This document shows, piece after piece, positions 1 through 7,616 of a DNA stretch of 22,711 nucleotides. Both the position numbers and the translations under genes were made by a program. The DNA is from an uncultured Clostridia bacterium (GTDB taxonomy: Bacteria; Bacillota; Clostridia; Oscillospirales; Oscillospiraceae), in the NCBI GenBank assembly GCA_946184215.1, contig CAMHER010000008.1, positions 1 through 22,711 of the forward strand, in the 5' to 3' direction. Below the pieces are notes generated by a model. That model was not told the DNA's origin. It did no database searches and saw only the letters and a list, made by a program, of their open reading frames with translations. Numbering within the stretch: position 1 is the first letter of the stretch; each line of letters opens with the position of its first letter.

Positions 1-58
1 TCTACAAATATTTCGGTTAAAATTGACACCCCCCTGGAACGCAAAGGAGAAGAAACAC

Positions 59-1270
59 ATGGAATATGGCCTTGCACACCTGAAAAACAAGCTCGCGCTG
101 AAGCGGATGCGCGTTAAGACGCGGTACAGCTTCTACGAGATGAAAAACGCGACGTTTGACTTCGGCATTTCGTCCCCGCCGGATCTGCGGTACTGGAACA
201 GCTGCGTCGGATGGTGCGCGAAGGGCGTGGACGCGCTGGCCGACCGGCTCGCCTTCCGAAAATTCAAGGAGGACGCGTTCGGGCTGGAGGAGATCCTCAA
301 CCTGAACAACCGCGACATCCTGCTTCCGTCCGCGTTTCTCGGGGCGCTGATTGCGTCCTGTTCGTTTGTCTATATTGTCGAAGACGAGACGGGCTTCCCG
401 CGGCTCCAGGTGATCGACGCCATGAACGCGACAGGGACGATGGACGCGACCACGCAGATGCTGACGGAGGGCTATGCCGTCCTGGAGCGCGACAACGCCG
501 ACCAGCCGGTTCTGGAGGCGTATTTCACAAAAGATTTCACGGCGTGGTATTCCCGCGGCGAGCTGGTGGATCAGCGCGAAAACAAGGCGCCGTATCCGCT
601 GCTCGTTCCTGTTGTTTACCGGCCCGATTCCGTGCGGGAGTTCGGCCGCTCGCGGATCTCCCGCGCCTGCATGAGCCTGACCGGATCGGCGCTGCGGACG
701 ATCAAGCGGTCGGAGATCGCGGCGGAGTTTTACAGTTTCCCGCAAAAGTGGGTGACCGGCCTGGACAACAGCGCGGAGGATCTGGATTCGTGGAAGGCTG
801 CGATGAGCACCATGATGCGCTTCGACAAGAACGAGGACGGCCAGGACCATGTCAAGCTCGGCCAGTTCAGTCAGCAGAGTATGACCCCGCATGTGGAGCA
901 GCTGCGCATGTTCGCTTCTCTGTTTGCGGGCGAGACCGGCCTCACACTGGACGATCTCGGTTTTGCCGGCGACAACCCGTCGAGCGCCGAGGCCATCAAG
1001 GCAGCGCACGAAAACCTCCGGCTTTCCGCACGGAGCGCCCAGCGCAGTTTCGGCGTCGGGATCCTGAACGCCTGCTATCTGGCGGCCTGCGTGCGCGACA
1101 ACTACAAGTATCTCCGCACGCAGCTCAATATGGAGCAGCCCCAATGGTATCCGGCCTTCCCGGCCGACGTATCGACCATCGGGCTTGTGGGAGACGCCAT
1201 CGGGAAGATCGAGGCGGCGTTCCCCGGCTACATGGACGCGGACAAACTGTTTGAGCTGACCGGTATTTGA
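59..1270 (+). CDS. Phage portal protein (SPP1 gp6-like)
   Basis: This 403-residue protein would form the dodecameric ring at the DNA-packaging vertex, where the terminase docks and DNA passes. Visible support is the overall portal-like layout: an N-terminal region rich in aromatic and charged residues (YWNSCVGWCAKGVDALADR), a beta-rich middle (residues about 100-200), and a C-terminal segment with the portal-type phrase SSAEAIKAAHENL. The length fits the SPP1 gp6/DUF1073-like range. The reading frame is open to the left window edge and has a TTG at 23, but a good AAGGAG site at 43-48 points to the ATG at 59. The MuF-like minor head protein follows after 12 bases, the classic portal-MuF pairing. 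Family assignment is from motif recall and context, not from a search. Confidence 0.85.
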   Translation: MEYGLAHLKNKLALKRMRVKTRYSFYEMKNATFDFGISSPPDLRYWNSCVGWCAKGVDALADRLAFRKFKEDAFGLEEILNLNNRDILLPSAFLGALIASCSFVYIVEDETGFPRLQVIDAMNATGTMDATTQMLTEGYAVLERDNADQPVLEAYFTKDFTAWYSRGELVDQRENKAPYPLLVPVVYRPDSVREFGRSRISRACMSLTGSALRTIKRSEIAAEFYSFPQKWVTGLDNSAEDLDSWKAAMSTMMRFDKNEDGQDHVKLGQFSQQSMTPHVEQLRMFASLFAGETGLTLDDLGFAGDNPSSAEAIKAAHENLRLSARSAQRSFGVGILNACYLAACVRDNYKYLRTQLNMEQPQWYPAFPADVSTIGLVGDAIGKIEAAFPGYMDADKLFELTGI

Positions 1271-1282
1271 GGAGGCGAGTGA

Positions 1283-2065
1283 ATGGCAGATATTGCCCCT
1301 GCGCTGCTCTCCGACGTCAGAAAGGCGTTTGAAAGAAACGTCGAGCGGAACGTGACGCTCAGGAGAGTGAACAACCGCATCCGCGACGGTACCGCCACGA
1401 CCAAGGACGCGCACCTGTTCGCGGAGGAGCTTGGCGAGGATCTCGCGCAGGCTTTCCGGGAGACGATCAAGCCCGGCGTGCTGCCTGACGACCGGATGTA
1501 TTACAACATTGCGTCCCGCGTGGTCGAGCCAATGATGCTGGAGAATTTCGAGCTGTCTCAGGCCAAGGCCAGCGAGATCCAGACGCTCGTCTTCCGCGAG
1601 GCCGGGATGGGGATCAACCCCGTCAAGGCGACCTATCCGAAAGGCCGTGTGAGCGGGCTGATCGACAAGATCACCGAAGCGCAGACGCTGGAGGAGATCC
1701 TCCGCTGGCTCGATGAGCCGCTGATCAATACGACGATCTCGTTTTATGACGACTGGCTGATCTCAAACGCCGACTGGCAAAGGTCGACCGGGATGGAGCC
1801 GAAAATAAAGCGGGAGCTTGGATCTGCGGAGCTGCGGGCGAGCAGGAAGAGATCCTACTTTGTCCCCTGCCAATGGTGCCAGAGCCTGGCGGGGCAATAC
1901 GACTACGGCGAACAGCCGGACGATTTTTTCCGGCGTCATGAGAGCTGCCGGTGCGTGATCACACTGGATCGCCCGGGCAGCAATCGCAGGGCCGGAGGCT
2001 GGGGGAAGATGGTCTGGCAGGCAAGCCGGGCCGTTCTCGACCAGCGAAAAGCGGCGGGACTGTGA
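1283..2065 (+). CDS. MuF-like minor head (head morphogenesis) protein
   Basis: This 260-residue protein is probably a minor capsid protein of the SPP1 gp7/MuF group, which sits inside the head near the portal. The first two-thirds is mainly helical and charged. The C-terminal part holds a Cys/His cluster, C196-x2-C199 followed by H219, C222 and C224 (CQWCQSLAG ... HESCRC), typical of the metal-binding tail of these proteins. It starts 12 bases after the portal stop with GGAGG upstream of the ATG, and the terminase follows 11 bases later, so the three are likely co-transcribed. No toxin domain is fused to the C-terminus, unlike some MuF proteins. Confidence 0.75.
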   Translation: MADIAPALLSDVRKAFERNVERNVTLRRVNNRIRDGTATTKDAHLFAEELGEDLAQAFRETIKPGVLPDDRMYYNIASRVVEPMMLENFELSQAKASEIQTLVFREAGMGINPVKATYPKGRVSGLIDKITEAQTLEEILRWLDEPLINTTISFYDDWLISNADWQRSTGMEPKIKRELGSAELRASRKRSYFVPCQWCQSLAGQYDYGEQPDDFFRRHESCRCVITLDRPGSNRRAGGWGKMVWQASRAVLDQRKAAGL

Positions 2066-2076
2066 GGTGAGCGGGG

Positions 2077-3498
2077 ATGCGTTTAGGACGTCAATCCCCA
2101 ACCCTTTCGGTCACGCTGCCTTACTCGATCACGCACGGCGGAGAGGCCGTGGCGCTGTACAGCAGCACAGGACGAACCGCGCAACAATGGCAGGAGGATA
2201 TCGTCAACCACCTGCTGGCCGTCAATGAGGACGGGCTTTTTGTGCATATGAACTATGGCCTCGCTGTCCCGCGGCGAAACGGGAAGAATGAGGTCATCGT
2301 CATGCGGGAGCTGTGGGGCCTCGAGAACGGCGAACGGATGTGCCACACGGCGCACCGCACCACGACGAGCAACAGCGCTTTCCGGCGGCTTTACCAGCTG
2401 CTCCTGCTGGCCGGATACGAGGAACACAACCGCAAGAAGAAGGACATGCCGGAGCGGTCGTTTTATGCGTCGAAACAGTACGGCCTGGAGTGCATCGAGC
2501 TGACCGGAGGCGGGAGCATCTACTTCCGCACGAGGACGAACAACGGCGGCCTCGGTGAAGGCTTCGACCTGCTGGTGATCGACGAGGCACAGGAGTACAC
2601 GGAGAAACAACAATCCGCGCTTGTGTACACGGTTTCCGATTCCAAGAACCCGCAGACGATCTTTACCGGCACGCCGCCCACGGCGATCTCCGCCGGCAAC
2701 GTGTTCCCGAAGATGCGCAGCGAGGTGACCTGCGGGCAGATGCCTGACACCGGCTGGGCCGAGTGGGGGCTGGAGGAGCTGCCGGAGAATCCGATGGACG
2801 TTGATCTCTGGTACGAGACAAACCCGTCCCTCGGCACGATCCTGACCGAGCGCAACGTGCGGGCGGAGTTCAAGGGCGATCCAATCGACTTCGGCATTCA
2901 GCGCCTTGGCGTCTGGATCCAGTATGATCAGAAATCCGTGATCTCGCCGGCTGACTGGGACGCTGTGAAGACGGAAGCGCCAGAGTTGAAGAAAGAGCGG
3001 TATCTGGGGATCAAGTACGGTAAGGACGCGAAGAATGTCTCCATGAGTATTGCCGCCAGGACGACGGACGGGCGGATCTTTGTGGAGTGCATCGCCTGCA
3101 CGCCTATCCGGGCCGGCAATTCGTGGATGTTCGACTTCTTTCATAATCCGAATCTGGCCGGCGTCGTGGTTGACGGGCAGAACGGCCAGCTTGTGCTCCA
3201 AAAGGAAATGAAAGAGCACGGCTTTTTGAAACCGAAGCTGCCGACCGTGGCCGAGGTCGTGGAGGCGTCCGCGCTATTTGAGCAGGCGCTGTTCGGGAAG
3301 ACCCTGTGCCATTCCGGGCAGAAAACGCTTGCTGACGTGGTGACGCACTGCGACCGCCGAGCCATCGGGTCAAACGGCGGATTCGGTTACCGCTCTCTGG
3401 ACGCCACGGTTGATATCTCCGTGATGGAGAGCATGGTGCTTGCGCACTGGATGTGCGCGACGAGTAAGGCGAAGAAAAAACAAACAGTCAGTTATTAA
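2077..3498 (+). CDS. terL: Terminase large subunit (ATPase/nuclease)
   Basis: The DNA-packaging motor and cleavage enzyme, 473 residues. The ATPase domain shows a deviant Walker A, VPRRNGKN (residues 64-71), and a Walker B, LLVIDEAQ (165-172), followed by a TGTPP motif. The C-terminal RNase-H-like nuclease half includes LGIKYGKDAKNVSMSIA, VVVDGQNGQL and a final DATVDISVME; the first acidic residue lies a few positions later than in the common G-x-D arrangement, which I believe other Gram-positive phage terminases share. An upstream GAGGTGAG supports the ATG. The gene is oddly placed: terminase usually comes before the portal, but here it follows portal and MuF. No small terminase subunit is seen; it may lie left of the window. 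Confidence 0.9.
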   Translation: MRLGRQSPTLSVTLPYSITHGGEAVALYSSTGRTAQQWQEDIVNHLLAVNEDGLFVHMNYGLAVPRRNGKNEVIVMRELWGLENGERMCHTAHRTTTSNSAFRRLYQLLLLAGYEEHNRKKKDMPERSFYASKQYGLECIELTGGGSIYFRTRTNNGGLGEGFDLLVIDEAQEYTEKQQSALVYTVSDSKNPQTIFTGTPPTAISAGNVFPKMRSEVTCGQMPDTGWAEWGLEELPENPMDVDLWYETNPSLGTILTERNVRAEFKGDPIDFGIQRLGVWIQYDQKSVISPADWDAVKTEAPELKKERYLGIKYGKDAKNVSMSIAARTTDGRIFVECIACTPIRAGNSWMFDFFHNPNLAGVVVDGQNGQLVLQKEMKEHGFLKPKLPTVAEVVEASALFEQALFGKTLCHSGQKTLADVVTHCDRRAIGSNGGFGYRSLDATVDISVMESMVLAHWMCATSKAKKKQTVSY

Positions 3499-3501
3499 AG
3501 G

Positions 3502-3524
3502 GGCATCCGCGAGGGTGCCTTTTT
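3502..3524 (+). terminator. Intrinsic terminator after terL
   Basis: A 7-bp stem pairs GGCATCC (3502-3508) with GGGTGCC (3513-3519), with one G-T wobble and a GCGA tetraloop (GNRA type). It is followed by five T at 3520-3524. The hairpin lies directly after the terL stop and before the scaffold gene, inside what is otherwise a single late operon. I see no clear promoter between it and the scaffold start. Confidence 0.75.
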
Positions 3525-3569
3525 GATATCCAAATTACGTGACCGACGGTAAACGGGGAGGAAAAACAA

Positions 3570-4055
3570 ATGGCATTCAAGGCAATCGAAACACAGGAAG
3601 ATCTCGACATCATCATCGAGCAGCGACTGAAGCGCGAGCGTGAGAAATACGCGGGGTTCGAAGAGGCAAAAGAAAAAGCCGGGAAATACGACGAGCTTGT
3701 CAAGCGTGACCTGGACGGCCAGATCAGAAAGCTGACCGACGATCTCAAGGCTGAGCGCGAAAAGCACAGCGGCACCGACCAGACGATTGCGGATCTTACC
3801 AAACGGGCAACGACGGCAGAGACCGGGCTTCTCAAGGTGCGAATTGCACACGAGGCCGGTCTGCCCTACGAGCTGGCAGGACGTTTGAGCGGGGACTCGG
3901 AGGACGCTCTGAGACAAGACGCGAAAACGCTCGCCGGTTTTGTCAAGCCGTCCACGGCTCCGCCGATGAGAACGACGGAGCTGGCAAACGGAAGCAACAA
4001 CTCTAAGCACGCGGCGCTGGCCGCTCTGGCCGCGTCGTTCAACAATCAAAACTGA
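3570..4055 (+). CDS. Capsid scaffold protein
   Basis: A 161-residue protein that probably guides procapsid assembly and is then lost. Residues about 10-85 are highly charged and heptad-like (EQRLKREREKYAGFEEAKEK and following), predicting a long coiled coil. The middle contains KVRIAHEAGLPYELAGRLSG, a phrase common in phage scaffold proteins of Gram-positive phages, and the tail is rich in Ser, Asn and Ala. It stands immediately before the major capsid gene, as scaffolds do. GGAGG lies upstream of the ATG. No capsid protease is present, so the scaffold is likely released intact. Confidence 0.8.
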   Translation: MAFKAIETQEDLDIIIEQRLKREREKYAGFEEAKEKAGKYDELVKRDLDGQIRKLTDDLKAEREKHSGTDQTIADLTKRATTAETGLLKVRIAHEAGLPYELAGRLSGDSEDALRQDAKTLAGFVKPSTAPPMRTTELANGSNNSKHAALAALAASFNNQN

Positions 4056-4070
4056 AAAGGAGAACTAAAA

Positions 4071-4964
4071 ATGGCTACTATTACTGCCGGAACCAATTTC
4101 CCGACCGAGCTGGTCAGAGAGATGTTCAGTGCCGTCTCCGGTCACTCCGCTCTCGCCAAGCTGTCCGCATCCAAGCCCCTGCCCTTTAACGGCGAGACCG
4201 TTATGGTCTTCACCAACGCAGGCGAAGCGTCCCTTGTCGCCGAAGGTGCTGCGAAGCCCGCCGGCGACGCCGCTGTGGCCCCTGTGGTCATCCGCCCGCA
4301 GAAGTTCGTCTATCAGCAGCGCGTTTCCGACGAGTTCGTCAAGAACGCCGAGAGCCGCCTGAACTATCTGGAGGCTTTTGCCGACGGCTTCTCCCGCGTG
4401 ATCGCCCGCGGCTTCGATATCGCCGCCATGCACGGCATCGACCCGGCCACCAAGGCCGACATTCTCGCCCTGGCGACCAACAACTTCGACGACCTGCTGA
4501 CCGGCGGCTCCATCATCACCTACAACGCCTCCACTCCCGACGCCAACATCGAGAGCGCTGTGGCCGCGATCCAGGCCGGCGGCGGTGACGTCAGCGGCAT
4601 CGCCATGTCCCCGACCTTCGCCGCTGCGATGGCGTCCCTGAAGGTCAACGGCGTGCCCCAGTTCCCGGAGTTCCGCTTCGGCCAGAATCCCGAAGCCTTC
4701 AGCGGTCTCCGCTCCGACGTCAACAGCACCGTGCCCTACACCGGCAGCGCTGTCGGCGCTCCCACCGACTACGCCCTCGTCGGTGACTTTGAGAAGGCGT
4801 TCCGCTGGGGCTACAGCGTGAATGTGCCGCTCGAGGTCATCGAGTACGGCGATCCCGACGGTGCCGGCCACGATCTGAAGCAGTACAACGAAGTGCTGCT
4901 CCGCGCCGAGGCTTACATCGGTTGGGGCATCCTCAACGCCGCTTCCTTCGCGGTCATCCGTTGA
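4071..4964 (+). CDS. Major capsid protein (HK97 fold)
   Basis: The main shell protein, 297 residues. It has the typical N-arm and E-loop order of HK97-type capsids: TAGTNFPTELVREMF at the start, a segment GETVMVFTNAGEASLVAEGAAKP (E-loop-like), the phrase QKFVYQQRVSDEFV, and a C-terminal P/A-domain stretch ending in ILNAASFAVIR. The short length and lack of a long N-terminal delta region agree with the separate scaffold gene upstream. AAAAGGAG lies before the ATG. Its codons favour C-ending forms, as expected for a highly expressed gene. The stop overlaps the next start (TGATG). Confidence 0.9.
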   Translation: MATITAGTNFPTELVREMFSAVSGHSALAKLSASKPLPFNGETVMVFTNAGEASLVAEGAAKPAGDAAVAPVVIRPQKFVYQQRVSDEFVKNAESRLNYLEAFADGFSRVIARGFDIAAMHGIDPATKADILALATNNFDDLLTGGSIITYNASTPDANIESAVAAIQAGGGDVSGIAMSPTFAAAMASLKVNGVPQFPEFRFGQNPEAFSGLRSDVNSTVPYTGSAVGAPTDYALVGDFEKAFRWGYSVNVPLEVIEYGDPDGAGHDLKQYNEVLLRAEAYIGWGILNAASFAVIR

Positions 4965-5098
4965 TGAAATACCGGCATAAGAAAACCGGTGTAATCATTG
5001 ACGTTCCCTCTGAAATGAGCGGGGTTTGGGAGGCCGTCGAGCCTCCCAAGCCTGCTCCTACGCCGAAGAAAACACCGGCGAAGAAAAAGAAGGAGTAA
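4964..5098 (+). CDS. Small Lys/Pro-rich protein between capsid and connector
   Basis: A 44-residue gene whose ATG overlaps the capsid stop codon as ATGA-like coupling (TGATG). The protein starts MKYRHKKTGVIIDVPSEM, runs through a proline-rich linker and ends in a lysine-rich tail (KKTPAKKKKE). Similar micro-proteins often sit between the capsid and connector genes of Gram-positive phages; their role is not known to me. The 3' end also supplies the AAGGAG site of the next gene. The lysine-rich tail could touch DNA or the negatively charged inner shell, but that is a guess. Confidence 0.65.
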   Translation: MKYRHKKTGVIIDVPSEMSGVWEAVEPPKPAPTPKKTPAKKKKE

Positions 5099-5101
5099 AC
5101 C

Positions 5102-5527
5102 ATGAGCAACTATGCAACCGTCAGCGACGTCCAGACGCTGTGGAGACCGTTGACCGCCGCCGAGCAGAGCAGGACAGAGGCGCTCATCCCGCTGATCTGC
5201 GACGCGCTGCGGCAGGCTGCACACGACGCCGGGAAGGATCTCGATGCCATGATCGAAAACTCCGCCTCGCTTGGCAGCGTTGCCAAGCTGGTGACCGTTG
5301 ACGTCGTTGCACGCGTGCTGCGTCAGTCAACGGAGGGCGAGGCCATGACGCAGGAGAGCCAGAGCGCTCTCGGCTACAGCTGGAGCGGTACCTATGCCAT
5401 CCCAGGCGGCGGGATCGCCAATGCCATCATGTACAACGATCTCAAGCGGCTGGGCATTTCCCGCCAGCGAGTGGGGGTGATCGAATTATGGGGCAGATCC
5501 AAGGGGCATCCGTCATCCTGTATGTAA
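5102..5527 (+). CDS. Head-tail connector, Gp19/Gp15/Gp42-like
   Basis: A 141-residue protein matching the common phage connector adaptor type (Gp19/Gp15/Gp42 or gp6-like) that binds below the portal. It begins MSNYATVSDVQTLWRPLT, where the phrase VSDVQTLWRPL is characteristic, is largely helical in residues 15-85, and ends with a short beta-rich section around YSWSGTYAIPGGG. AAGGAG precedes the ATG by a normal distance. The last 40 bases overlap the next gene in another frame, so the final 13 or so residues may be poorly conserved. Confidence 0.75.
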   Translation: MSNYATVSDVQTLWRPLTAAEQSRTEALIPLICDALRQAAHDAGKDLDAMIENSASLGSVAKLVTVDVVARVLRQSTEGEAMTQESQSALGYSWSGTYAIPGGGIANAIMYNDLKRLGISRQRVGVIELWGRSKGHPSSCM

Positions 5528-5826
5528 AGACGCCGGGCGCTCCCGACGCGCTGAACAACCCGACGTACACGAAAACCCCCGTGCAGGTGGACAACGTGGT
5601 AATCGGGCAGCCGACGACGGACGACATCACCACGTCGATCAATCTATACGGCAAGCGGATCGAGTACATGCTCGGGATCCCCAAGGGCGACACGCACGAC
5701 TGGGAGGACACCACCGTGGAGTTCTTCGGGCACACGTACCGCACCTTCGGCCACGAGATCGTCGGCATCGAGGCGAACGTCCCGCTTTCCTGGCACAAAA
5801 AAATCAGGGTGGAACGCTATGGCTAA
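5488..5826 (+). CDS. Head completion / stopper-like protein
   Basis: A 112-residue, beta-rich protein in the position of the head-closure (stopper) protein between connector and tail-joining proteins. Features include TTDDITTSINLYGKRIEYMLGIPKGD and HDWEDTTVEFFGHTYRTFG; phrases such as the latter are typical of small head-tail stoppers. The ATG lies 40 bases inside the previous gene but has a GGGGGTGA ribosome site seven bases upstream, which supports it. Function rests on position and general character. Confidence 0.65.
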   Translation: MGQIQGASVILYVKTPGAPDALNNPTYTKTPVQVDNVVIGQPTTDDITTSINLYGKRIEYMLGIPKGDTHDWEDTTVEFFGHTYRTFGHEIVGIEANVPLSWHKKIRVERYG

Positions 5827-6076
5827 AGTCAAGGTCAAGCTCAACGGCGCCGGCGTCCGCGAGCTGCTGCAAGGCGAGGCCATGCGCGGGATCATCTCGG
5901 AAAAGGCCGCGGAAGTGCAAGGAAGGGCAAACGCGGCGTCGAGCCTTAACTATGTTTTCGACGTCCAGACGGGGCGGAACAGAGTTGTCGGCCGCGTCTC
6001 CGCGGGAGATCCCCACGCCTACTACGCCAACCTGAAACGGAATATTTTGCTGAAAGCATTAAAGGGGGGAGGCTGA
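5819..6076 (+). CDS. Head-tail joining (neck) protein
   Basis: An 85-residue basic protein beginning MAKVKVKLNGAGVRELLQGE, a signature start of small HK97 gp10-like neck proteins in Gram-positive phages, and ending with a YANLKRNILLKALKGGG helix. Its ATG overlaps the last codons of the previous gene and its stop overlaps the next start, so it is translationally coupled on both sides. It lies between the stopper-like and tail-terminator-like genes, as expected for a neck component. Confidence 0.65.
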   Translation: MAKVKVKLNGAGVRELLQGEAMRGIISEKAAEVQGRANAASSLNYVFDVQTGRNRVVGRVSAGDPHAYYANLKRNILLKALKGGG

Positions 6077-6414
6077 TGATCGAAGCAACGATCATCGACT
6101 ATCTCGCCGACGAGCTGTCTGTCCCCGTCTCCGGCGAGGTACCGGTTCCGACGCCGGACACCTTCGTTACGGTTGAAAAAATCGGCTCCTCGGTCGAGAA
6201 CCACCTGCGGAGCGCAAGCCTGGCGATCCAGAGCTGGGCCGCTTCTGAGGCCGCAGCGGCGAGCTTGAATGAGCTTGTGCGCGACACGATGGAAGCGGCG
6301 ATCTCTCAGGAAACCATCTTCCGCTCCCACTGTGAAACGGACTACAACTTCACAGACACGACGACAAAGCACCACCGGTATCAGGCGGTGTTTTCTGTCG
6401 TCTATTACGAGTAA
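6076..6414 (+). CDS. Tail terminator-like protein
   Basis: A 112-residue protein directly before the tail tube gene, the usual place of the tail terminator that caps the finished tail and docks it to the head. The start MIEATIIDYLADELSVPVSGEVPVPTPD and the closing beta strands (HHRYQAVFSVVYYE) fit the alpha/beta layout of such proteins. The ATG shares a base with the preceding stop (TGATG) and uses the GGGGGGAGG site just upstream. Confidence 0.65.
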   Translation: MIEATIIDYLADELSVPVSGEVPVPTPDTFVTVEKIGSSVENHLRSASLAIQSWAASEAAAASLNELVRDTMEAAISQETIFRSHCETDYNFTDTTTKHHRYQAVFSVVYYE

Positions 6415-6429
6415 AGGAGAAAAAAAGCT

Positions 6430-6972
6430 ATGCCTACTGTAGCAAATGTCAGCGCCGGTAAACCGAAACTGACCGGAGCCGTTTATCGTGCCGACGCCGG
6501 CACGGCGCTCCCGACCGACGCCACGACCGCCCTGGCGGCCACGTATAAGGAGCTGGGTTTTGTCTCTGAGGACGGCGTGACCAACAACAATACGCCGGAA
6601 TCCGACAACATCAAAGCCTGGGGCGGGCAGACCGTTCTCGTCGTGCAGAATGAGAAGACGGACGAGTTTACGTTTACGCTGATCGAGGCGCTGAACGAGG
6701 AAGTGCTCAAGACCGTTTACGGCGCTTCCAACGTCACTACGGCTGGCGGCCTTACCACGGTCAAGGCCACGGCCGACCCGATCCCGAACGGCGTCTACGT
6801 CATCGAGGTCGTCATGACCGGCAACAAGGCCAAGCGCATCGTGATCCCCGACGGCGCGATCACCGAGATCGGTGAGATCGTCTACAAGGATGACGAGACC
6901 GTCGGCTATGAGATCACGCTCAACTGCCTGCCGGATGCCAGCGGCGTCAATCACTACGAGTATATCGCATAA
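6430..6972 (+). CDS. Major tail tube protein
   Basis: A 180-residue beta-rich protein that should polymerise into the tail tube. The phrases KELGFVSEDGVTNNN, IKAWGGQTVLVVQNEKTDEF and FTLIEALNEEVLKTVYG are typical of tail tube proteins of siphoviruses infecting Gram-positive bacteria. It is followed by the chaperone pair and the tape measure, the standard tail order. No sheath protein lies next to it, which argues for a non-contractile tail. An AAAGGAG site sits upstream of the ATG. Confidence 0.85.
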   Translation: MPTVANVSAGKPKLTGAVYRADAGTALPTDATTALAATYKELGFVSEDGVTNNNTPESDNIKAWGGQTVLVVQNEKTDEFTFTLIEALNEEVLKTVYGASNVTTAGGLTTVKATADPIPNGVYVIEVVMTGNKAKRIVIPDGAITEIGEIVYKDDETVGYEITLNCLPDASGVNHYEYIA

Positions 6973-6983
6973 GGGAGGGCGGC

Positions 6984-7259
6984 ATGAAAAGCGGCACCCT
7001 GAAAAACGGTTTTTCGTACCAGTATGACGAGCAGAATGCCGATGATATGACCTTCATCGAGACGCTGGCCGTCGTAATGGACGATGAGGAAAACGAGGTC
7101 GTCCGGCTGGCGGCCTCCGGGAAAGTGCTCGGTCTCCTGCTCGGCAAAAAGCAGAAGGCCGAGCTCTATAAGCACATTGCCAAGGACCACGGCGGACGCG
7201 TCCCGCTGGCCGTCATGAATGACGTGCTCGGCGAGATCATGGGCGCCGAAAAAAACTGA
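6984..7259 (+). CDS. Tail assembly chaperone, G-type
   Basis: A 91-residue acidic protein equivalent to lambda gpG, which coats the tape measure during tail assembly. It begins MKSGTLKNGFSYQYDEQNADD and has the typical helix-rich core. The last codons, GAA AAA AAC before TGA, form the slippery heptamer A_AAA_AAC, so a share of ribosomes should shift to -1 and continue into the next frame. Identification is based on position between tail tube and tape measure, size, and this slippery end. Confidence 0.85.
   Translation: MKSGTLKNGFSYQYDEQNADDMTFIETLAVVMDDEENEVVRLAASGKVLGLLLGKKQKAELYKHIAKDHGGRVPLAVMNDVLGEIMGAEKN
7250..7256 (+). promoter_or_regulatory. -1 ribosomal frameshift site A_AAA_AAC
   Basis: The run at 7249-7255 followed by C gives the classic heptamer A AAA AAC in the correct phase (zero-frame codons GAA, AAA, AAC), directly before the TGA at 7257-7259. 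After a -1 slip, reading resumes at CTG 7256 and enters the 7274 reading frame with no intervening stop. The fused product would be 210 residues. A short possible stem, CCTC 7264-7267 with GAGG 7286-7289, lies downstream but is weak. Confidence 0.88.
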
Positions 7260-7615
7260 TCACCCTCGCCCGCATGATGCAGCATGAGGACGCGCTGATC
7301 TGCGATTTCGCGGAGACGTACCACGTCCTCGACTGGAGGGCGCTGCCGGTCAAACTGGCGGCGACCCTCGCGTGCGGGTTGAGGGGAAACGCACGAAGCA
7401 TGATGCTCCTGTCCGGGAACAAGGCCACGGACGAGCAACTGCTGCTGGCCGCTGTCGTGGACGCGGCAAAGGTCATCAGCTGGCAGCTCGGCGGAGACCG
7501 GAAAAACAAGCCGGAATCTATTGTGGAGAAATTGACGGAGGCCAAGAAACCCACCGTCGGTTTTGCCACGGTTCAGGAGTGGAGAGAATGGCACAAGGAA
7601 CACATGGAGGGATAA
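7256..7615 (+). CDS. Tail assembly chaperone extension (T domain of G-T)
   Basis: The -1 frame continuation of the chaperone, equivalent to the T part of lambda gpGT. It reads LITLARMMQHEDALICDFAETYHVLDW and adds 119 residues after the shift. An ATG exists at 7274 (giving 113 residues), but no Shine-Dalgarno sequence lies before it, which favours production by frameshift. The content, MLLSGNKATDEQLLLAAVVDAAKVISWQL and a C-terminal EWHKEH, fits small tail proteins described in Gram-positive phages. The T domain is expected to recruit tail tube subunits to the chaperone-coated tape measure. Confidence 0.82.
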   Translation: MITLARMMQHEDALICDFAETYHVLDWRALPVKLAATLACGLRGNARSMMLLSGNKATDEQLLLAAVVDAAKVISWQLGGDRKNKPESIVEKLTEAKKPTVGFATVQEWREWHKEHMEG

Positions 7616-7616
7616 T

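Noticed and set aside
1..20. Possible end of an upstream gene (in frame 3, YKYFG then TAA at 18-20)
   Set aside because: Only five codons are visible, too little to call a gene.
23..28. TTGACA resembling a -35 box upstream of the portal gene
   Set aside because: No acceptable -10 element lies 16-18 bases downstream, and the region is GC-rich.
17..1414. 465-codon minus-strand frame over the portal gene
   Set aside because: Shadow of GC-rich coding DNA; no ribosome site or domain. The same applies to the long minus-strand frames at 2083-3219, 7803-9134, 17834-18901 and 20047-21222, and to the plus-strand frame at 14606-15646 over the integrase.
3523..3570. Possible promoter between the terminator and the scaffold gene (TTGATA at 3523-3528)
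   Set aside because: At the proper spacing there is no -10-like sequence, so I do not call it.
7274..7615. Second tail chaperone gene as an independently started protein
   Set aside because: No ribosome site precedes the ATG at 7274, and the frameshift heptamer explains how this frame is translated.
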